Part shown: positions 1 through 9,047 of the stretch, one piece after another
Layout of the letters: each line of letters begins with the position of its first letter
Numbering within the stretch: the first letter of the stretch is position 1
Origin: Achromobacter marplatensis
Lineage (GTDB): Bacteria > Pseudomonadota > Gammaproteobacteria > Burkholderiales > Burkholderiaceae_B
Direction of reading: 5' to 3'
DNA length: 64,000 nucleotides
Assembly: GCF_002209535.1 (NCBI RefSeq)
Contig: NZ_NJIG01000001.1
Coordinates: forward strand, 496,001-560,000
The notes under the pieces: generated by a model
What the model was told of the DNA's origin: nothing
The model's database searches: none
What the model saw: the letters and a program-made list of their open reading frames with translations, nothing else
Translations under genes and position numbers: made by a program

Positions 1-1
1 G

Positions 2-526
2 GGCACGACGTTCCACGAGTTCTTCGGCCTGACGTTCCAGAACCAGGACATGGTGATCTATCTGTACATGATGGCGCTGTTGCTGGCGCTGGTCACGCTG
101 TTCGTGTCGACGCGACTGATCCGCATGCCGGTCGGCCGTGCGTGGGAAGCGCTGCGCGAAGACGAGATCGCTTGCCGTTCGCTGGGCCTGAACCCCACGC
201 GCATCAAGCTGTCCGCGTTCACGCTGGGCGCCACGTTTGCCGGCTTCGGTGGCGCGTTCTTCGCGGCGCGCCAAGGCATGGTGAACCCGGAATCCTTCAC
301 CTTCATCGAATCTGCGCTGATCCTGGCCATTGTGGTGCTGGGCGGCATGGGCTCGCAGGTGGGCGTGATCCTGGCGGCCGTGCTGCTGACGGTCCTGCCT
401 GAACTGGCGCGCGAATTCGCCGAGTACCGGATGCTGATGTTCGGTCTGGTGATGGTGTTGATGATGATGTGGCGTCCGCAGGGGTTGTTGCCCATGAAGC
501 GTCCCCACGTGGAGCTGTCTAAATGA
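2..526 (+). CDS. livM: Branched-chain amino acid ABC transporter permease LivM (3'-terminal part)
   Basis: The reading frame is open from the first bases of the window, so this is the C-terminal 174 residues of a longer gene whose start lies outside. The sequence is hydrophobic with several membrane segments and holds the permease coupling-type stretch around '[18 protein letters not shown]', characteristic of LivM/LivH inner-membrane permeases. The stop overlaps the start of the LivG ATPase gene by four bases, so the genes are translationally coupled. Substrate (Leu/Ile/Val or another amino acid or amide) cannot be decided from the sequence. Confidence 0.93.
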   Translation, partial: GTTFHEFFGLTFQNQDMVIYLYMMALLLALVTLFVSTRLIRMPVGRAWEALREDEIACRSLGLNPTRIKLSAFTLGATFAGFGGAFFAARQGMVNPESFTFIESALILAIVVLGGMGSQVGVILAAVLLTVLPELAREFAEYRMLMFGLVMVLMMMWRPQGLLPMKRPHVELSK

Positions 527-1290
527 GCGAGGCATTGCTTAAAGTATCCGGACTGACCATGCGGTTCGGCGGCCTGCTGGCCGTCGACAGCGTGGCGTTC
601 GAAGTCAAATCCGACGAGGTTTTCGCCATCATCGGCCCCAACGGGGCCGGCAAGACCACCGTGTTCAACTGCGTGGGCGGCTTCTACGCGCCGACGGCGG
701 GCGACATCATCATGGACGGCAAGCCGATCACCGGCCTGCCCAGCCATAAGGTCGCGCGCCACGGGCTGGTGCGCACGTTCCAGAACGTGCGCCTGTTCAA
801 GCAGCTGACCGTGCTGGAAAACCTGCTGGTCGCCCAGCACACGCAGGTGGAATCGCGGCTGTTGCCGGGCCTGCTGAAGCTCAAGGGCTATCGCCAGTCC
901 GAAACCGATGCGCTGTCGCGCGCGGCGCAATGGCTGGACTTCATGGGCTTGCGCGAATTCGCCAACCGCGAAGCGGGCAACCTGGCGTACGGCCATCAGC
1001 GCCGGCTGGAGATCGCGCGCTGCATGATCACCAAGCCGCGCCTCTTGATGCTGGACGAACCGGCGGCTGGCCTGAACCCTCAGGAAAAGCGCGATCTGCA
1101 ATCGCTGATCGACCAACTGCGTCGCGAGTTCGGCGTCGCGGTACTGCTGATCGAGCACGACATGAGCCTGATCATGGGCATTTCCGACCGTATCCTCGTC
1201 ATGGAACACGGCAAGCCCATCACTACCGGCACCCCCGAGCAGGTGCGCAACGACGAGCGCGTCATCAAAGCGTACCTGGGGGAGGAATGA
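523..1290 (+). CDS. livG: Branched-chain amino acid ABC transporter ATP-binding protein LivG
   Basis: This 255-residue cytoplasmic ATPase would energise import through LivM/LivH. The Walker A motif GPNGAGKTT is at about residues 38-46, a signature-like LAYGHQ precedes the Walker B segment ending [10 protein letters not shown], and the switch histidine follows in IEHDM. Its length is normal for LivG. The gene starts within the livM stop (ATGA overlap) and its own stop overlaps the next gene, giving a livM-livG-livF order typical of these operons. Confidence 0.95.
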   Translation: MSEALLKVSGLTMRFGGLLAVDSVAFEVKSDEVFAIIGPNGAGKTTVFNCVGGFYAPTAGDIIMDGKPITGLPSHKVARHGLVRTFQNVRLFKQLTVLENLLVAQHTQVESRLLPGLLKLKGYRQSETDALSRAAQWLDFMGLREFANREAGNLAYGHQRRLEIARCMITKPRLLMLDEPAAGLNPQEKRDLQSLIDQLRREFGVAVLLIEHDMSLIMGISDRILVMEHGKPITTGTPEQVRNDERVIKAYLGEE

Positions 1291-1991
1291 TGCTTAAGCT
1301 GGAAAACATACACACCTATTACGGCGCCATCCAGGCGTTGAACGGCGTGTCCGTGGACGTCAACAAGGGCGAAATCGTGACCTTGATCGGGGCTAACGGC
1401 GCCGGCAAGACAACGCTGCTGATGACGGTCTGCGGCAATCCCCGGGCCCGTGAAGGCAAGATCACGTTCGAAGGCGAGGACATCACCAACAAGGACACGC
1501 ACCACATCATGCGCAATGGCATCGCCATTTCGCCGGAAGGTCGCCGGGTCTTCAAGGACCTGACCGTTGCCGAAAACCTGATGATGGGCGGCTTCTTCTC
1601 GAAGCGGTCGGAAATCGAGGCGGGCATCGAGCACGTCTACGGCTTGTTCCCGCGCTTGAAGGAGCGTTCCAGCCAGCGTGCCGGCCTGATGTCGGGCGGC
1701 GAGCAGCAGATGCTGGCTATCGGCCGTGCTTTGATGACGCGTCCGCGCCTGCTGTTGCTGGACGAACCCACGTTGGGTCTGGCGCCCCTGGTAATCGCGC
1801 AGATCTTCGACATCATCCGCGAGATCCGCGAACAAGGCGTGACGGTGTTCCTGGTGGAGCAGAACGCGAACAAGGCGCTGGGCGTGGCCGACCGCGGTTA
1901 TGTGCTGGAGAACGGCCGTGTCGTGCTGCAGGACACGGGCGCCAATCTGCTGGTCAATGATCAGGTCCGCAAGGCTTACCTGGGCGGCTGA
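1290..1991 (+). CDS. livF: Branched-chain amino acid ABC transporter ATP-binding protein LivF
   Basis: The second ATPase of the transporter, 233 residues. Walker A GANGAGKTT is near residues 34-42, the signature is MSGGEQQ, and Walker B ends LLLLDEPTLGLAP, which is the LivF-type sequence. Two ATG codons lie in tandem at 1287 and 1290; the second is preferred because GGAGG (1281-1285) lies four bases before it and only one base before the first. Last gene of the operon, followed by a strong terminator. Confidence 0.95.
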   Translation: MLKLENIHTYYGAIQALNGVSVDVNKGEIVTLIGANGAGKTTLLMTVCGNPRAREGKITFEGEDITNKDTHHIMRNGIAISPEGRRVFKDLTVAENLMMGGFFSKRSEIEAGIEHVYGLFPRLKERSSQRAGLMSGGEQQMLAIGRALMTRPRLLLLDEPTLGLAPLVIAQIFDIIREIREQGVTVFLVEQNANKALGVADRGYVLENGRVVLQDTGANLLVNDQVRKAYLGG

Positions 1992-2027
1992 CGTTCAGAA
2001 CATTATTCCCCGCGAAGGGAAATTGGG

Positions 2028-2053
2028 GCGCATCGAAAGATGCGCTTTTTTTT
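2028..2053 (+). terminator. Rho-independent terminator of the liv operon
   Basis: A perfect 7-bp stem (GCGCATC/GATGCGC) with a GAAA tetraloop is followed by eight T residues, 37 bases after the livF stop. Confidence 0.93.
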
Positions 2054-2106
2054 CGGGTGGCGCGCAAGGCGGGCCAAAGGGCTTGACCGTCAGCGCGCGT
2101 CACCCC

Positions 2107-2850
2107 TCACGCCGCGATCAGTTGCTTGGCCTGGTCGGCTTCATAGTGCGCGATGGCGGCGCGGGCCAGCGCGTCGATCGAATCCGTCAGCGTCACGCCC
2201 AGGCTCGGTCGCAGCGCGTGCGGTACGGCCAGCGGCAGTTCGGTGCAGCCCAGCACCACGGCGTCGGCGCCGCGTGCTTTCAGGCGAGCGATGCACTCGG
2301 CGGCGGGCGCGAAGGCGGCTTCCAGCTGGTTGCCTTTGACGGCGCGGATCGAACCCATGCAATAGCGTTCGACTTCATCGTCGTCGGGCACGATGCACTC
2401 GTAGCCTTGGGCTTCAAGGTGCTTTTGATACAGCCCCAGCTTCAAGGTGGCCGCGGTGCCCATCAGGCCGATGCGGCCGCGCGGCAGGCCCAGCCGGCGC
2501 AGGTCGTCGATGACGGCCTGGATGATGTGCAGCACGGGCAGGCCGGTGGACGCGGCGATCTCGTCGTACCAGAGGTGGGCCGTGTTGCAGGGAATGGCGA
2601 TCAATTGGGCGCCAGCCTGCTCCAGGAAGCGCACGCCGTCGACCATATGGGGAAGGGGGCTTTCGCCGCCCGCCATATAGGCGCTGGATCGGTCGGGAAT
2701 TCTGGGGTCGTTGCGCAGCAGCGTGGGGATGTGTTGCTGGTCGATCGCGGCGGGCGTCAGCGCCGCCAGGCGAAGGGCGAAAGCCGCACCGGCCATGGGG
2801 CCCATGCCGCCCAATACACCCAGGTAGCAGCCCTGGGAAAACGTCTTCAC
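2107..2850 (-). CDS. Aspartate/glutamate racemase family protein
   Basis: A 247-residue cytosolic enzyme of the Asp/Glu/hydantoin racemase family, which interconverts L- and D-amino acids by a two-cysteine acid-base mechanism without a cofactor. The two catalytic cysteines are visible as C88 in IPCNT and C202 in LGCTE, and the glycine-rich GVLGGMGPM start is typical of aspartate racemases. The start is GTG at 2850. It lies one base after the D-aminoacylase stop and is the last gene of a three-gene minus-strand set, which suggests work on D-amino acids released by the aminoacylase. The substrate is not fixed by sequence. Confidence 0.88.
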   Translation of the reverse strand: MKTFSQGCYLGVLGGMGPMAGAAFALRLAALTPAAIDQQHIPTLLRNDPRIPDRSSAYMAGGESPLPHMVDGVRFLEQAGAQLIAIPCNTAHLWYDEIAASTGLPVLHIIQAVIDDLRRLGLPRGRIGLMGTAATLKLGLYQKHLEAQGYECIVPDDDEVERYCMGSIRAVKGNQLEAAFAPAAECIARLKARGADAVVLGCTELPLAVPHALRPSLGVTLTDSIDALARAAIAHYEADQAKQLIAA

Positions 2851-2851
2851 T

Positions 2852-4333
2852 TTATAAACTCCGAGGTAATGCGTCGCCGGGCGTCAGGACCTGGCCCGGG
2901 CGTTCAGCGCTGGTCCGTTCCCCGTCCCACACCGGTTTGCCGTTGACCCACACCGTGTGGATGCCCTGGCTTGCCTGAATGGGAGCTGAAAAAGTGGCCA
3001 CATCTGTCACCGTGGCGGGATCGAACAGCACCAGGTCAGCATGATACCCCTCGCGCAGCAACCCGCGCTCGGCGACGCCGTACTGTCCAGCCGCCAATCC
3101 CGTCATCTTGTGGATGGCGGCCTCCAGCGACAGCAGCTGCTGTTCACGCACCATCGTGCGCAGCACATTGGTGAACGTGCCCCATTGGCGGGGGTGCGGA
3201 TGCGGGTCGAAGGGCAGGCCATCTGACCCGACCATGGTCAAAGGGTGCGCGAAGATCCGGTTGACGTCTGCCGGGTCCATCAGGAAGTAGATCGCGCCGG
3301 CTGGTGCCAGCCGGGCGACCGCGGCTTCATCGTCCAGGCCGAGTTGCTGCATGACCTCACTGAAGTCGCGGCCTGTGGCCTCGGGGTAGCCCTTGGACCA
3401 CGTAATCATCGTACGGCTGGCCAGCCGCGCGCGGTCCAGGCGCAGCATGGTGGAGGTGGCGGGGTAGGGGTGGCAGTCCAGGCAGACCGGCTGGCTGGCG
3501 GCCGCGCGGCTGATCAGGTCCAGGGTTTCGCGCGTGCGGCCATGGTTGCGTTCGCCCGCCAGCTTGTGGTGCGAGAACACCACGCGGCAGTCCAGCTCGC
3601 GGCCGATCAGGAGCGCTTCTTCCATGGCCGGCACGATGTGGTCGGCTTCGTCGCGCAGGTGGGTGGCGTACAGGCCGTGCCGGCCCGATTCCCGCAAGTC
3701 CTTGAGCGGGCGGCAGACATCGATGATTTCATCGGTGGGCGCGGCGCTGGCCGGGGGGTAGAACGTGCCGGTGGAAACGCCGAACGCGCCGGCGTCCAGC
3801 GCTTCCTGCATCAGATTGCGCATGGCGGCGCGTTCGCCTTCGTCGGCGGCGCGTGACGTGTCGTCCATGACGGCGACGCGCAGCGTTGTATGGCCCACCA
3901 GCGGGATGACGTTTACGGCGGCGGGCGTGGCGCGCAGCGCATCCATCCAGGCGCGGAAGGTGCCGAAGCGGAACAGCTCGGGCGGGCCCAACAGGTCCAG
4001 CGGCTGCGGGATGGCGTCGCGCTGAAGCGGCGCGAGGCTGATCCCGCAATTGCCGGTGACGACCGTGGTGATGCCTTGCGACACCTTGGGCAGCATGTCC
4101 GGATGCGCCAGCAGGTAGCCGTCATCGTGGGTGTGCGAATCGATGAAGCCGGGGGCCAGGACCTGGCCCCGGCCGTCGATCACGGGCACGCCTTCGGGGT
4201 GGACGAAGCTGCCCACGGCCACGATGCGTTCGCCCAGCACGGCCAGGTCGCCTTGACGGGCGGGCCCGCCCGAGCCGTCGATAAGCGTGGCGCCCGCCAC
4301 GATGAAGTCTGCCTGCAAGGTGCGATCCGTCAT
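2852..4333 (-). CDS. N-acyl-D-amino-acid deacylase (D-aminoacylase)
   Basis: A 493-residue amidohydrolase-superfamily enzyme that would hydrolyse N-acyl-D-amino acids to the free D-amino acid. The metal-binding HTH pair is at H67/H69 in GFIDSHTHDD, and C-terminal blocks MVGSDGLPFD and ADLVLFDPATV are typical of D-aminoacylases. I start at the ATG at 4333 (MTDRTLQ); a longer frame to 4387 would run into the upstream gene. It lies 8 bases after the Bug-protein gene and 1 base before the racemase, so the three form an operon. Confidence 0.9.
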   Translation of the reverse strand: MTDRTLQADFIVAGATLIDGSGGPARQGDLAVLGERIVAVGSFVHPEGVPVIDGRGQVLAPGFIDSHTHDDGYLLAHPDMLPKVSQGITTVVTGNCGISLAPLQRDAIPQPLDLLGPPELFRFGTFRAWMDALRATPAAVNVIPLVGHTTLRVAVMDDTSRAADEGERAAMRNLMQEALDAGAFGVSTGTFYPPASAAPTDEIIDVCRPLKDLRESGRHGLYATHLRDEADHIVPAMEEALLIGRELDCRVVFSHHKLAGERNHGRTRETLDLISRAAASQPVCLDCHPYPATSTMLRLDRARLASRTMITWSKGYPEATGRDFSEVMQQLGLDDEAAVARLAPAGAIYFLMDPADVNRIFAHPLTMVGSDGLPFDPHPHPRQWGTFTNVLRTMVREQQLLSLEAAIHKMTGLAAGQYGVAERGLLREGYHADLVLFDPATVTDVATFSAPIQASQGIHTVWVNGKPVWDGERTSAERPGQVLTPGDALPRSL

Positions 4334-4341
4334 GGGGTTGC

Positions 4342-5319
4342 TTAGTCCAGTTTCTCGATGCCAGCGGTTTCGATGATCTTCTGCCACTTGGCGGTTTCAC
4401 GATCGATCAGCTGCTTGAAATCCTCGGGCGAGCCCGTGGCGGGCTCGGCGCCCAGCGTGGCCAGGCCGGTACGCACTTCGGGCGCCTGCAGAGCCTTCTG
4501 GATGGCAGCGTTCAGCGTGGCCACTACGTCGGCGGGCGTACCCTTGGGGGCGACCACGCCGCCCCAGGCGACCGTTTCATAGCCCTTCAAGCCGGATTCG
4601 TCCAGCGTGGGCACATCGGGCATCAGCGACAGGCGTTTCAGGCTGCTGACGCCGATGGCGCGCACTTTGCCGCTCTTGACCAGCGGCGTAGCTTCGGAGG
4701 TGTTGACGAACAGGTAGTCCAGTCGGCCGCCCAGCAGGTCCTGGATGGCGGCAGGGCCGCCGTTGTAGGGGATGAACATCACATCGAGCTTGGCCATGCT
4801 CTTGAAGAGTTCGCCGCCCATGTGGCCCGTGGTGCCGACGCCCGAGGCGCCGTAAGACAGGCGGCCGGGCTGTTTGCGGGCCAGGTCGATCAGGTCCTGC
4901 ACGCTCTTGACGGGGGAGTCGGCCGGCACGATCAGCGCGTTGTACAGGTCGAACATGTGGGCCACAGGCGTCAGGTCCTGGTCCACGTCGTAAGGCAGGC
5001 GCTTGAACAGCGAACGGTTCACGGCTAGCGTGTTGATGTTGCCGTAGCCCACGGTGTAGCCGTCGGCGGCGGCGCGCTTGACCAGCGCGATGCCGATGTT
5101 GCCGGCAGCGCCCGGACGGTTTTCGACGACCATCGTCGCGCCCGTGTCGCGGGCCAGCTGCGTCGTGATCAGGCGCGACAGCACGTCGGGCGATCCACCG
5201 GCGGCCGACGGCACGACGAAGGTGATGGGCTTGTCGGGATAAGGGCCGGCGACGGCGGTGCCGATCAATGCGGCGCTGATGGCCAGCGCGGACAAACTGC
5301 GGAAAAAGTTGCGGTGCAT
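4342..5319 (-). CDS. Bug-type tripartite tricarboxylate transporter substrate-binding protein
   Basis: A 325-residue periplasmic binding protein with a clear signal peptide (cleavage likely after AVA at residue 24) followed by the family's YPDKPITFVVP start. Bug proteins bind carboxylates or amino acids and are greatly expanded in Bordetella and Achromobacter, often without their membrane partners. No TctA/TctB genes are nearby. As the first gene of the D-aminoacylase/racemase operon it may capture an acylated or D-amino acid; this is inference from context. Confidence 0.92.
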   Translation of the reverse strand: MHRNFFRSLSALAISAALIGTAVAGPYPDKPITFVVPSAAGGSPDVLSRLITTQLARDTGATMVVENRPGAAGNIGIALVKRAAADGYTVGYGNINTLAVNRSLFKRLPYDVDQDLTPVAHMFDLYNALIVPADSPVKSVQDLIDLARKQPGRLSYGASGVGTTGHMGGELFKSMAKLDVMFIPYNGGPAAIQDLLGGRLDYLFVNTSEATPLVKSGKVRAIGVSSLKRLSLMPDVPTLDESGLKGYETVAWGGVVAPKGTPADVVATLNAAIQKALQAPEVRTGLATLGAEPATGSPEDFKQLIDRETAKWQKIIETAGIEKLD

Positions 5320-5405
5320 GGTGGTATTCCCCTTGTTTTGTTGTGTTGAGGGGCGCAGATTACACCCGCATTGCGGCGCTGCATCATCGAAAAATGTGGC
5401 ACTCC

Positions 5406-5411
5406 TATAAT
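5406..5411 (+). promoter_or_regulatory. Consensus -10 element TATAAT of the LysR regulator gene
   Basis: A perfect TATAAT lies 28 bases before a TTG codon that has a strong ribosome-binding site. No convincing -35 is visible, as is common for regulated promoters. Transcription would start near 5418, downstream of the ATG codons at 5343 and 5394. Confidence 0.5.
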
Positions 5412-5438
5412 CCGCCGTTATCGATCAAGGGGAACAAA

Positions 5439-6407
5439 TTGGATGCGGATGCCTATGCCGACGAGGTCGGGCCCAGTGCCGGACGGCCGTTGAACCTGCG
5501 CCAGATCGAGGTATTCCGGGCGATCATGATGTCCGGCTCGATCAGCGGGGCGGGGCGCATGCTGCACGTGTCGCAACCCGCCGTCAGCCGGGTGCTGGCG
5601 TTGACGGAAAGCCGCTTGGGCTATCGTCTGTTCGAACGCGTCAAGAGCCGGCTGTCGCCCACGGCCGAGGCGCGCCGGCTTTATGCCGAGGTAGAGCAGG
5701 TCTATGGCGGCATCCAGCGGGTGAACGACCTGGCGGCCAGCCTGGGGCAGTCTGGCGCGGGCATGCTGAAGATCGTGGCTAGCGCCAGTTTCGGCCAGCG
5801 CCTGATTCCCATGGCATTGGAGCGCTTTCGCGGCCGCAACGCGGATGCCCGGGTCGACTACCGCAGTGTCACGTTTGATGAACTGGCGGCGTACTTCCTG
5901 TCGGGGCAAGCGGACATCGGCATTTCCATGCAGCCGCCTGATCATCCGAACCTGACCTCCATCCGCCTGGCCCAGGTGCCGGTGGTCTGCGTGATGCCCA
6001 AGTCCCATCCCCTGGCCACCCATGAGGTGGTGCGGCCCGAGGACTTCGCGTCGGCGGCATGGATCGGTTATCCGCGGGATACGCCGCTGGGCCGGGCGTT
6101 GCAACCGTTCTTCGGCGATGGACCCCGATGCGCGGCGGCGGTCGAGGTGCATTCGCCCGTCACGGCCTGTTCATTCGTGCAGCAGGGTCTGGGGCCGGCG
6201 CTGGTGGACGCGTGGTGCGTTACGCCAGACCAGGCGGCGCACATGGTGCTGCGGCCGATCGAGCCCCAGGCCTGTGTGGAGATCTGGGCCACGCACTCGA
6301 ACCTGAGCGCGCCGCCCTTGCTGGCACGGCGCTTTTTGGCGGCGGTGAAGAAAACGCTGGAAGGGGTGGCGCAACCCGGGCTGACCGGTGCGCCAGATGA
6401 GGACTGA
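5439..6407 (+). CDS. LysR-family transcriptional regulator
   Basis: A 322-residue LysR regulator with an N-terminal winged helix-turn-helix (about residues 17-76, including SQPAVSRVLALTE) and a C-terminal effector-binding domain. It is transcribed divergently from the D-aminoacylase operon and probably controls it. The start is uncertain: ATG codons exist at 5343 and 5394, but the TTG at 5439 has AAGGGGA seven bases upstream and lies just after a TATAAT box, so I choose it. The effector is unknown. Confidence 0.88.
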   Translation: MDADAYADEVGPSAGRPLNLRQIEVFRAIMMSGSISGAGRMLHVSQPAVSRVLALTESRLGYRLFERVKSRLSPTAEARRLYAEVEQVYGGIQRVNDLAASLGQSGAGMLKIVASASFGQRLIPMALERFRGRNADARVDYRSVTFDELAAYFLSGQADIGISMQPPDHPNLTSIRLAQVPVVCVMPKSHPLATHEVVRPEDFASAAWIGYPRDTPLGRALQPFFGDGPRCAAAVEVHSPVTACSFVQQGLGPALVDAWCVTPDQAAHMVLRPIEPQACVEIWATHSNLSAPPLLARRFLAAVKKTLEGVAQPGLTGAPDED

Positions 6408-6456
6408 ATCAGGCGGACGCGGGCGGTAGCGGCTGGCCGCGCCGCCCGGTGGGGGC

Positions 6457-7068
6457 TTACAGTCCTTCGGCCTTCAGTGCGGCCTGGACGCCCTTGTCGG
6501 CTTCCATCCGCTTGAAGAAAGCCGCCAGATTGTCCTGGCCGGACAGGTCGACTTCCTTGGCATGCGCCCAGCGCAGCACGACGTACAGGTAGGCGTCGGC
6601 GATGGAGGGCGCGTCGCCCGTCAGGTACGCCTTGCCGGCCAGTTGCGCATCCAGTTGCGAGAACAGCTTCGTCAACAGCTTGGAGGCCGAGCCCGCCAGT
6701 TCCTTCTGCGCCCCTTCGTCGCCCAGGAAGCGGGAGGCGCCAAAGATCATCGAGAAGGTCTTGTGGATGTCGGAATTGATGAAGCCGAGCCAGCGGCGCA
6801 CGTCCGCGCGCGAGCGGGCGCTGCCGTCGCCCAGCAGCTTGCTTTGCGGAGCCTGTTCGGCGATGTATTCCAGGATCGATGCGTTCTGCGTCACGGCCCA
6901 ATCGCCGTCGACCAGCGCGGGCACCGCGCCCAGCGGATTCACTTTCAGAAAGTCGGGGCCCTTGAGCTCTTCGCGACTGAGCTTGTGCGTTTCGTAAGGC
7001 TTGCCGACCCACTCCAGGACAATGTGGGAAGCGAGCGAGCACGCGCCGGGCATGTAGTACAGTTTCAT
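6457..7068 (-). CDS. Glutathione S-transferase (beta-class type)
   Basis: A 203-residue cytosolic GST. The N-terminus MKLYYMPGACSLASH has Cys10, the residue that defines bacterial beta-class GSTs, and NASILEYIAEQ is the glutathione-contacting block. Start is ATG 7068; longer upstream frames lack homologous sequence. It converges on the LysR gene and faces the sugar dehydrogenase gene across a 136-bp intergenic region. Likely role: conjugation of electrophiles or peroxide detoxification. Confidence 0.92.
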   Translation of the reverse strand: MKLYYMPGACSLASHIVLEWVGKPYETHKLSREELKGPDFLKVNPLGAVPALVDGDWAVTQNASILEYIAEQAPQSKLLGDGSARSRADVRRWLGFINSDIHKTFSMIFGASRFLGDEGAQKELAGSASKLLTKLFSQLDAQLAGKAYLTGDAPSIADAYLYVVLRWAHAKEVDLSGQDNLAAFFKRMEADKGVQAALKAEGL

Positions 7069-7204
7069 CTGATGGAGTCTCCTGAGAGGAAGGACGGGAG
7101 ACACCCGTCCCTGGGCGCTATGGTACGCCACACGCGGTGCAGTCCGCGCCATCTTGTCATGCCATCCGTGCCCGCATTCAACCCAGTTGCCGCCGGAGAT
7201 GTCC

Positions 7205-8377
7205 ATGCAGTCACGCACCGCCGCGAGCACGCGCGCGATTCCCCTGTTTGTTTCCTCGTTGCTGGTGGTCGCGGGCGCCCTGTACGCGGCTACGCCTGTG
7301 CGCGCCGCCCAGGAACCGCCATCGGTCGCCGCTCGCGTCACGCCTGTCGTGGGCGGATTGGACCACCCCTGGGCGATGGCCTTTCTGCCTGACGGCGGAG
7401 TGCTGATCACCGAACGGCCCGGCAACCTGCGCTTGCTGCGCACGCCGGGTGGGCTGTCCAAGCCGCTGGCAGGCGTGCCCAAGGTGGCCGCGTCCGGCCA
7501 GGGCGGCTTGCTGGACGTGGCGCTGTCGCCGGACTTCGCGACCGACCGTTACGTGTATTTGTCTTATGCGGAATCCGATGGGGACAAGAGCGGCACGGCT
7601 GTCGGCCGGGGACGCCTGTCGGACGACGCGACGAGCTTGCAGGATTTCAAGGTGCTGTTTCGCCAGGCGCCCAAGCTGTCTTCCGGCCTGCACTTCGGGT
7701 CGCGCCTGGTGTTTGACGGCAAGGGGTATCTGTTCATCTCGCTGGGCGAGAACAACCAGCGCCCGACCGCGCAGGACCTGGATAAGCTGCAAGGCAAGGT
7801 GGTGCGGTTGAAGGTCGACGGCAGCGTGCCTCCCGACAATCCCTTTGTGGGCAAGGCCGGCGCGCGGCCCGAAATCTGGTCGTACGGGCATCGCAACCCG
7901 CAGGGCATGGCGCTGAACCCGTGGTCCGGCGACTTGTGGGAAAACGAGCACGGGCCGCGCGGGGGCGACGAGATCAACCTGGTGCAGCCGGGCAAGAACT
8001 ATGGCTGGCCGCTGGCGACCTACGGCATCAACTATTCGGGCCAACCCATTCCCGAGGCCAAGGGCGAAACCGCGCCGGGCACCGAACAGCCGCTTTTCTG
8101 GTGGGCCAAGTCCCCCGCGATCAGCGGCATGGCGTTCTACAACGCAGACCGGTTTCCGGCATGGCAGAAATCCGTGTTCATCGGCGCGCTGGCCAATCAG
8201 AACCTGATTCGACTGACGCTCGACGGCAATCGGGTGGTGGGGCAGGAGTGGTTGCTGGTTGACCGCAAGAGCCGGATACGCGACGTGCGGCAAGGGCCGG
8301 ACGGGTATGTGTATGTGCTGACCGACGCATCGCCCGGCCAATTGCTGCGGATCGCGCCGGCCGAGTCGGGAGGGTGA
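7205..8377 (+). CDS. PQQ-dependent sugar dehydrogenase (soluble aldose dehydrogenase type)
   Basis: A 390-residue secreted six-bladed propeller protein of the glucose/sorbosone dehydrogenase family, like E. coli YliI (Asd). A hydrophobic signal peptide ends around the VRAAQE region. Family blocks seen are DHPWAMAFLPDG, GLHFGSRLVFD and NEHGPRGGDEINLV. ATG codons at 7199 and 7205 are in frame; 7205 has GGAG at a spacing of six. It lies 3 bases before the next GST gene, so the two are co-transcribed. The sugar substrate is unknown. Confidence 0.9.
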   Translation: MQSRTAASTRAIPLFVSSLLVVAGALYAATPVRAAQEPPSVAARVTPVVGGLDHPWAMAFLPDGGVLITERPGNLRLLRTPGGLSKPLAGVPKVAASGQGGLLDVALSPDFATDRYVYLSYAESDGDKSGTAVGRGRLSDDATSLQDFKVLFRQAPKLSSGLHFGSRLVFDGKGYLFISLGENNQRPTAQDLDKLQGKVVRLKVDGSVPPDNPFVGKAGARPEIWSYGHRNPQGMALNPWSGDLWENEHGPRGGDEINLVQPGKNYGWPLATYGINYSGQPIPEAKGETAPGTEQPLFWWAKSPAISGMAFYNADRFPAWQKSVFIGALANQNLIRLTLDGNRVVGQEWLLVDRKSRIRDVRQGPDGYVYVLTDASPGQLLRIAPAESGG

Positions 8378-8380
8378 GCG

Positions 8381-9019
8381 ATGAAAACCTATGAACTGAT
8401 CGGATCCGCGGGCTGCGGTTCGGCCGTTGTGGAGATGGCGTTGGTGCTGGCCAACGTGCCGCACACGTTGACCGATGTGCCGTATCTGAAACCCGGCCCC
8501 GAGCGCGACCGGCTGCTGCATCTTAACCCGCTGGGGCAGGTGCCGACGCTGGTCACGCCAGACGGCGAGGTCATGACGGAAAGCGCGGCAATGATCCTGC
8601 ACCTGCACGATGTGGCGCCGCAAGCGGGCCTGGCGCCGGGGCCCGACAAGCCCGAGCGCGCGCGCTTCCTGAATCTGCTGCTGCGCCTGGTCGCGGCCAT
8701 CTACCCGACCTTCACCTACGGCGATAATCCGCCCCAATGGACCAGCGAAGGCGCGGCCGCGGACCTGTTGCGCGAGCGCGTGCATACGCGGCGGGCGGAA
8801 TTGTGGCAGGAACTGGAGCGTCAGGCGGGGGCGCCCCACATGCTGGGCCGCCGGTTTTCCGCGCTGGATCTGTATGTGACGGTCATGACGCATTGGCGGC
8901 CAGGGCAAGCCTGGTTCGCCTCGGTCTGCCCGGCGTTGACGGCCGTGGCGCGCGAAGCCGCGCTGGAGCCGAACGTGGCGCGGGTGCTGCGACGGAATTT
9001 CCCGCCGCCGACCGAATAG
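8381..9019 (+). CDS. Glutathione S-transferase family protein
   Basis: A 212-residue protein with the N-terminal thioredoxin-like GST domain (LNPLGQVPTL and the following ESAAMILHL glutathione-site block) and a helical C-terminal domain. It is divergent from the beta-class GST at 6457-7068, lacking the CSLASH block. It starts 3 bases after the sugar dehydrogenase stop. Function beyond GST fold is not predictable. Confidence 0.88.
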   Translation: MKTYELIGSAGCGSAVVEMALVLANVPHTLTDVPYLKPGPERDRLLHLNPLGQVPTLVTPDGEVMTESAAMILHLHDVAPQAGLAPGPDKPERARFLNLLLRLVAAIYPTFTYGDNPPQWTSEGAAADLLRERVHTRRAELWQELERQAGAPHMLGRRFSALDLYVTVMTHWRPGQAWFASVCPALTAVAREAALEPNVARVLRRNFPPPTE

Positions 9020-9047
9020 GCGCGGCGGCGGGTTCGGCGGCGCGGCG

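Noticed and set aside
58..1209. A 383-residue minus-strand frame over livM/livG
   Set aside because: Antisense shadow of clear ABC transporter genes.
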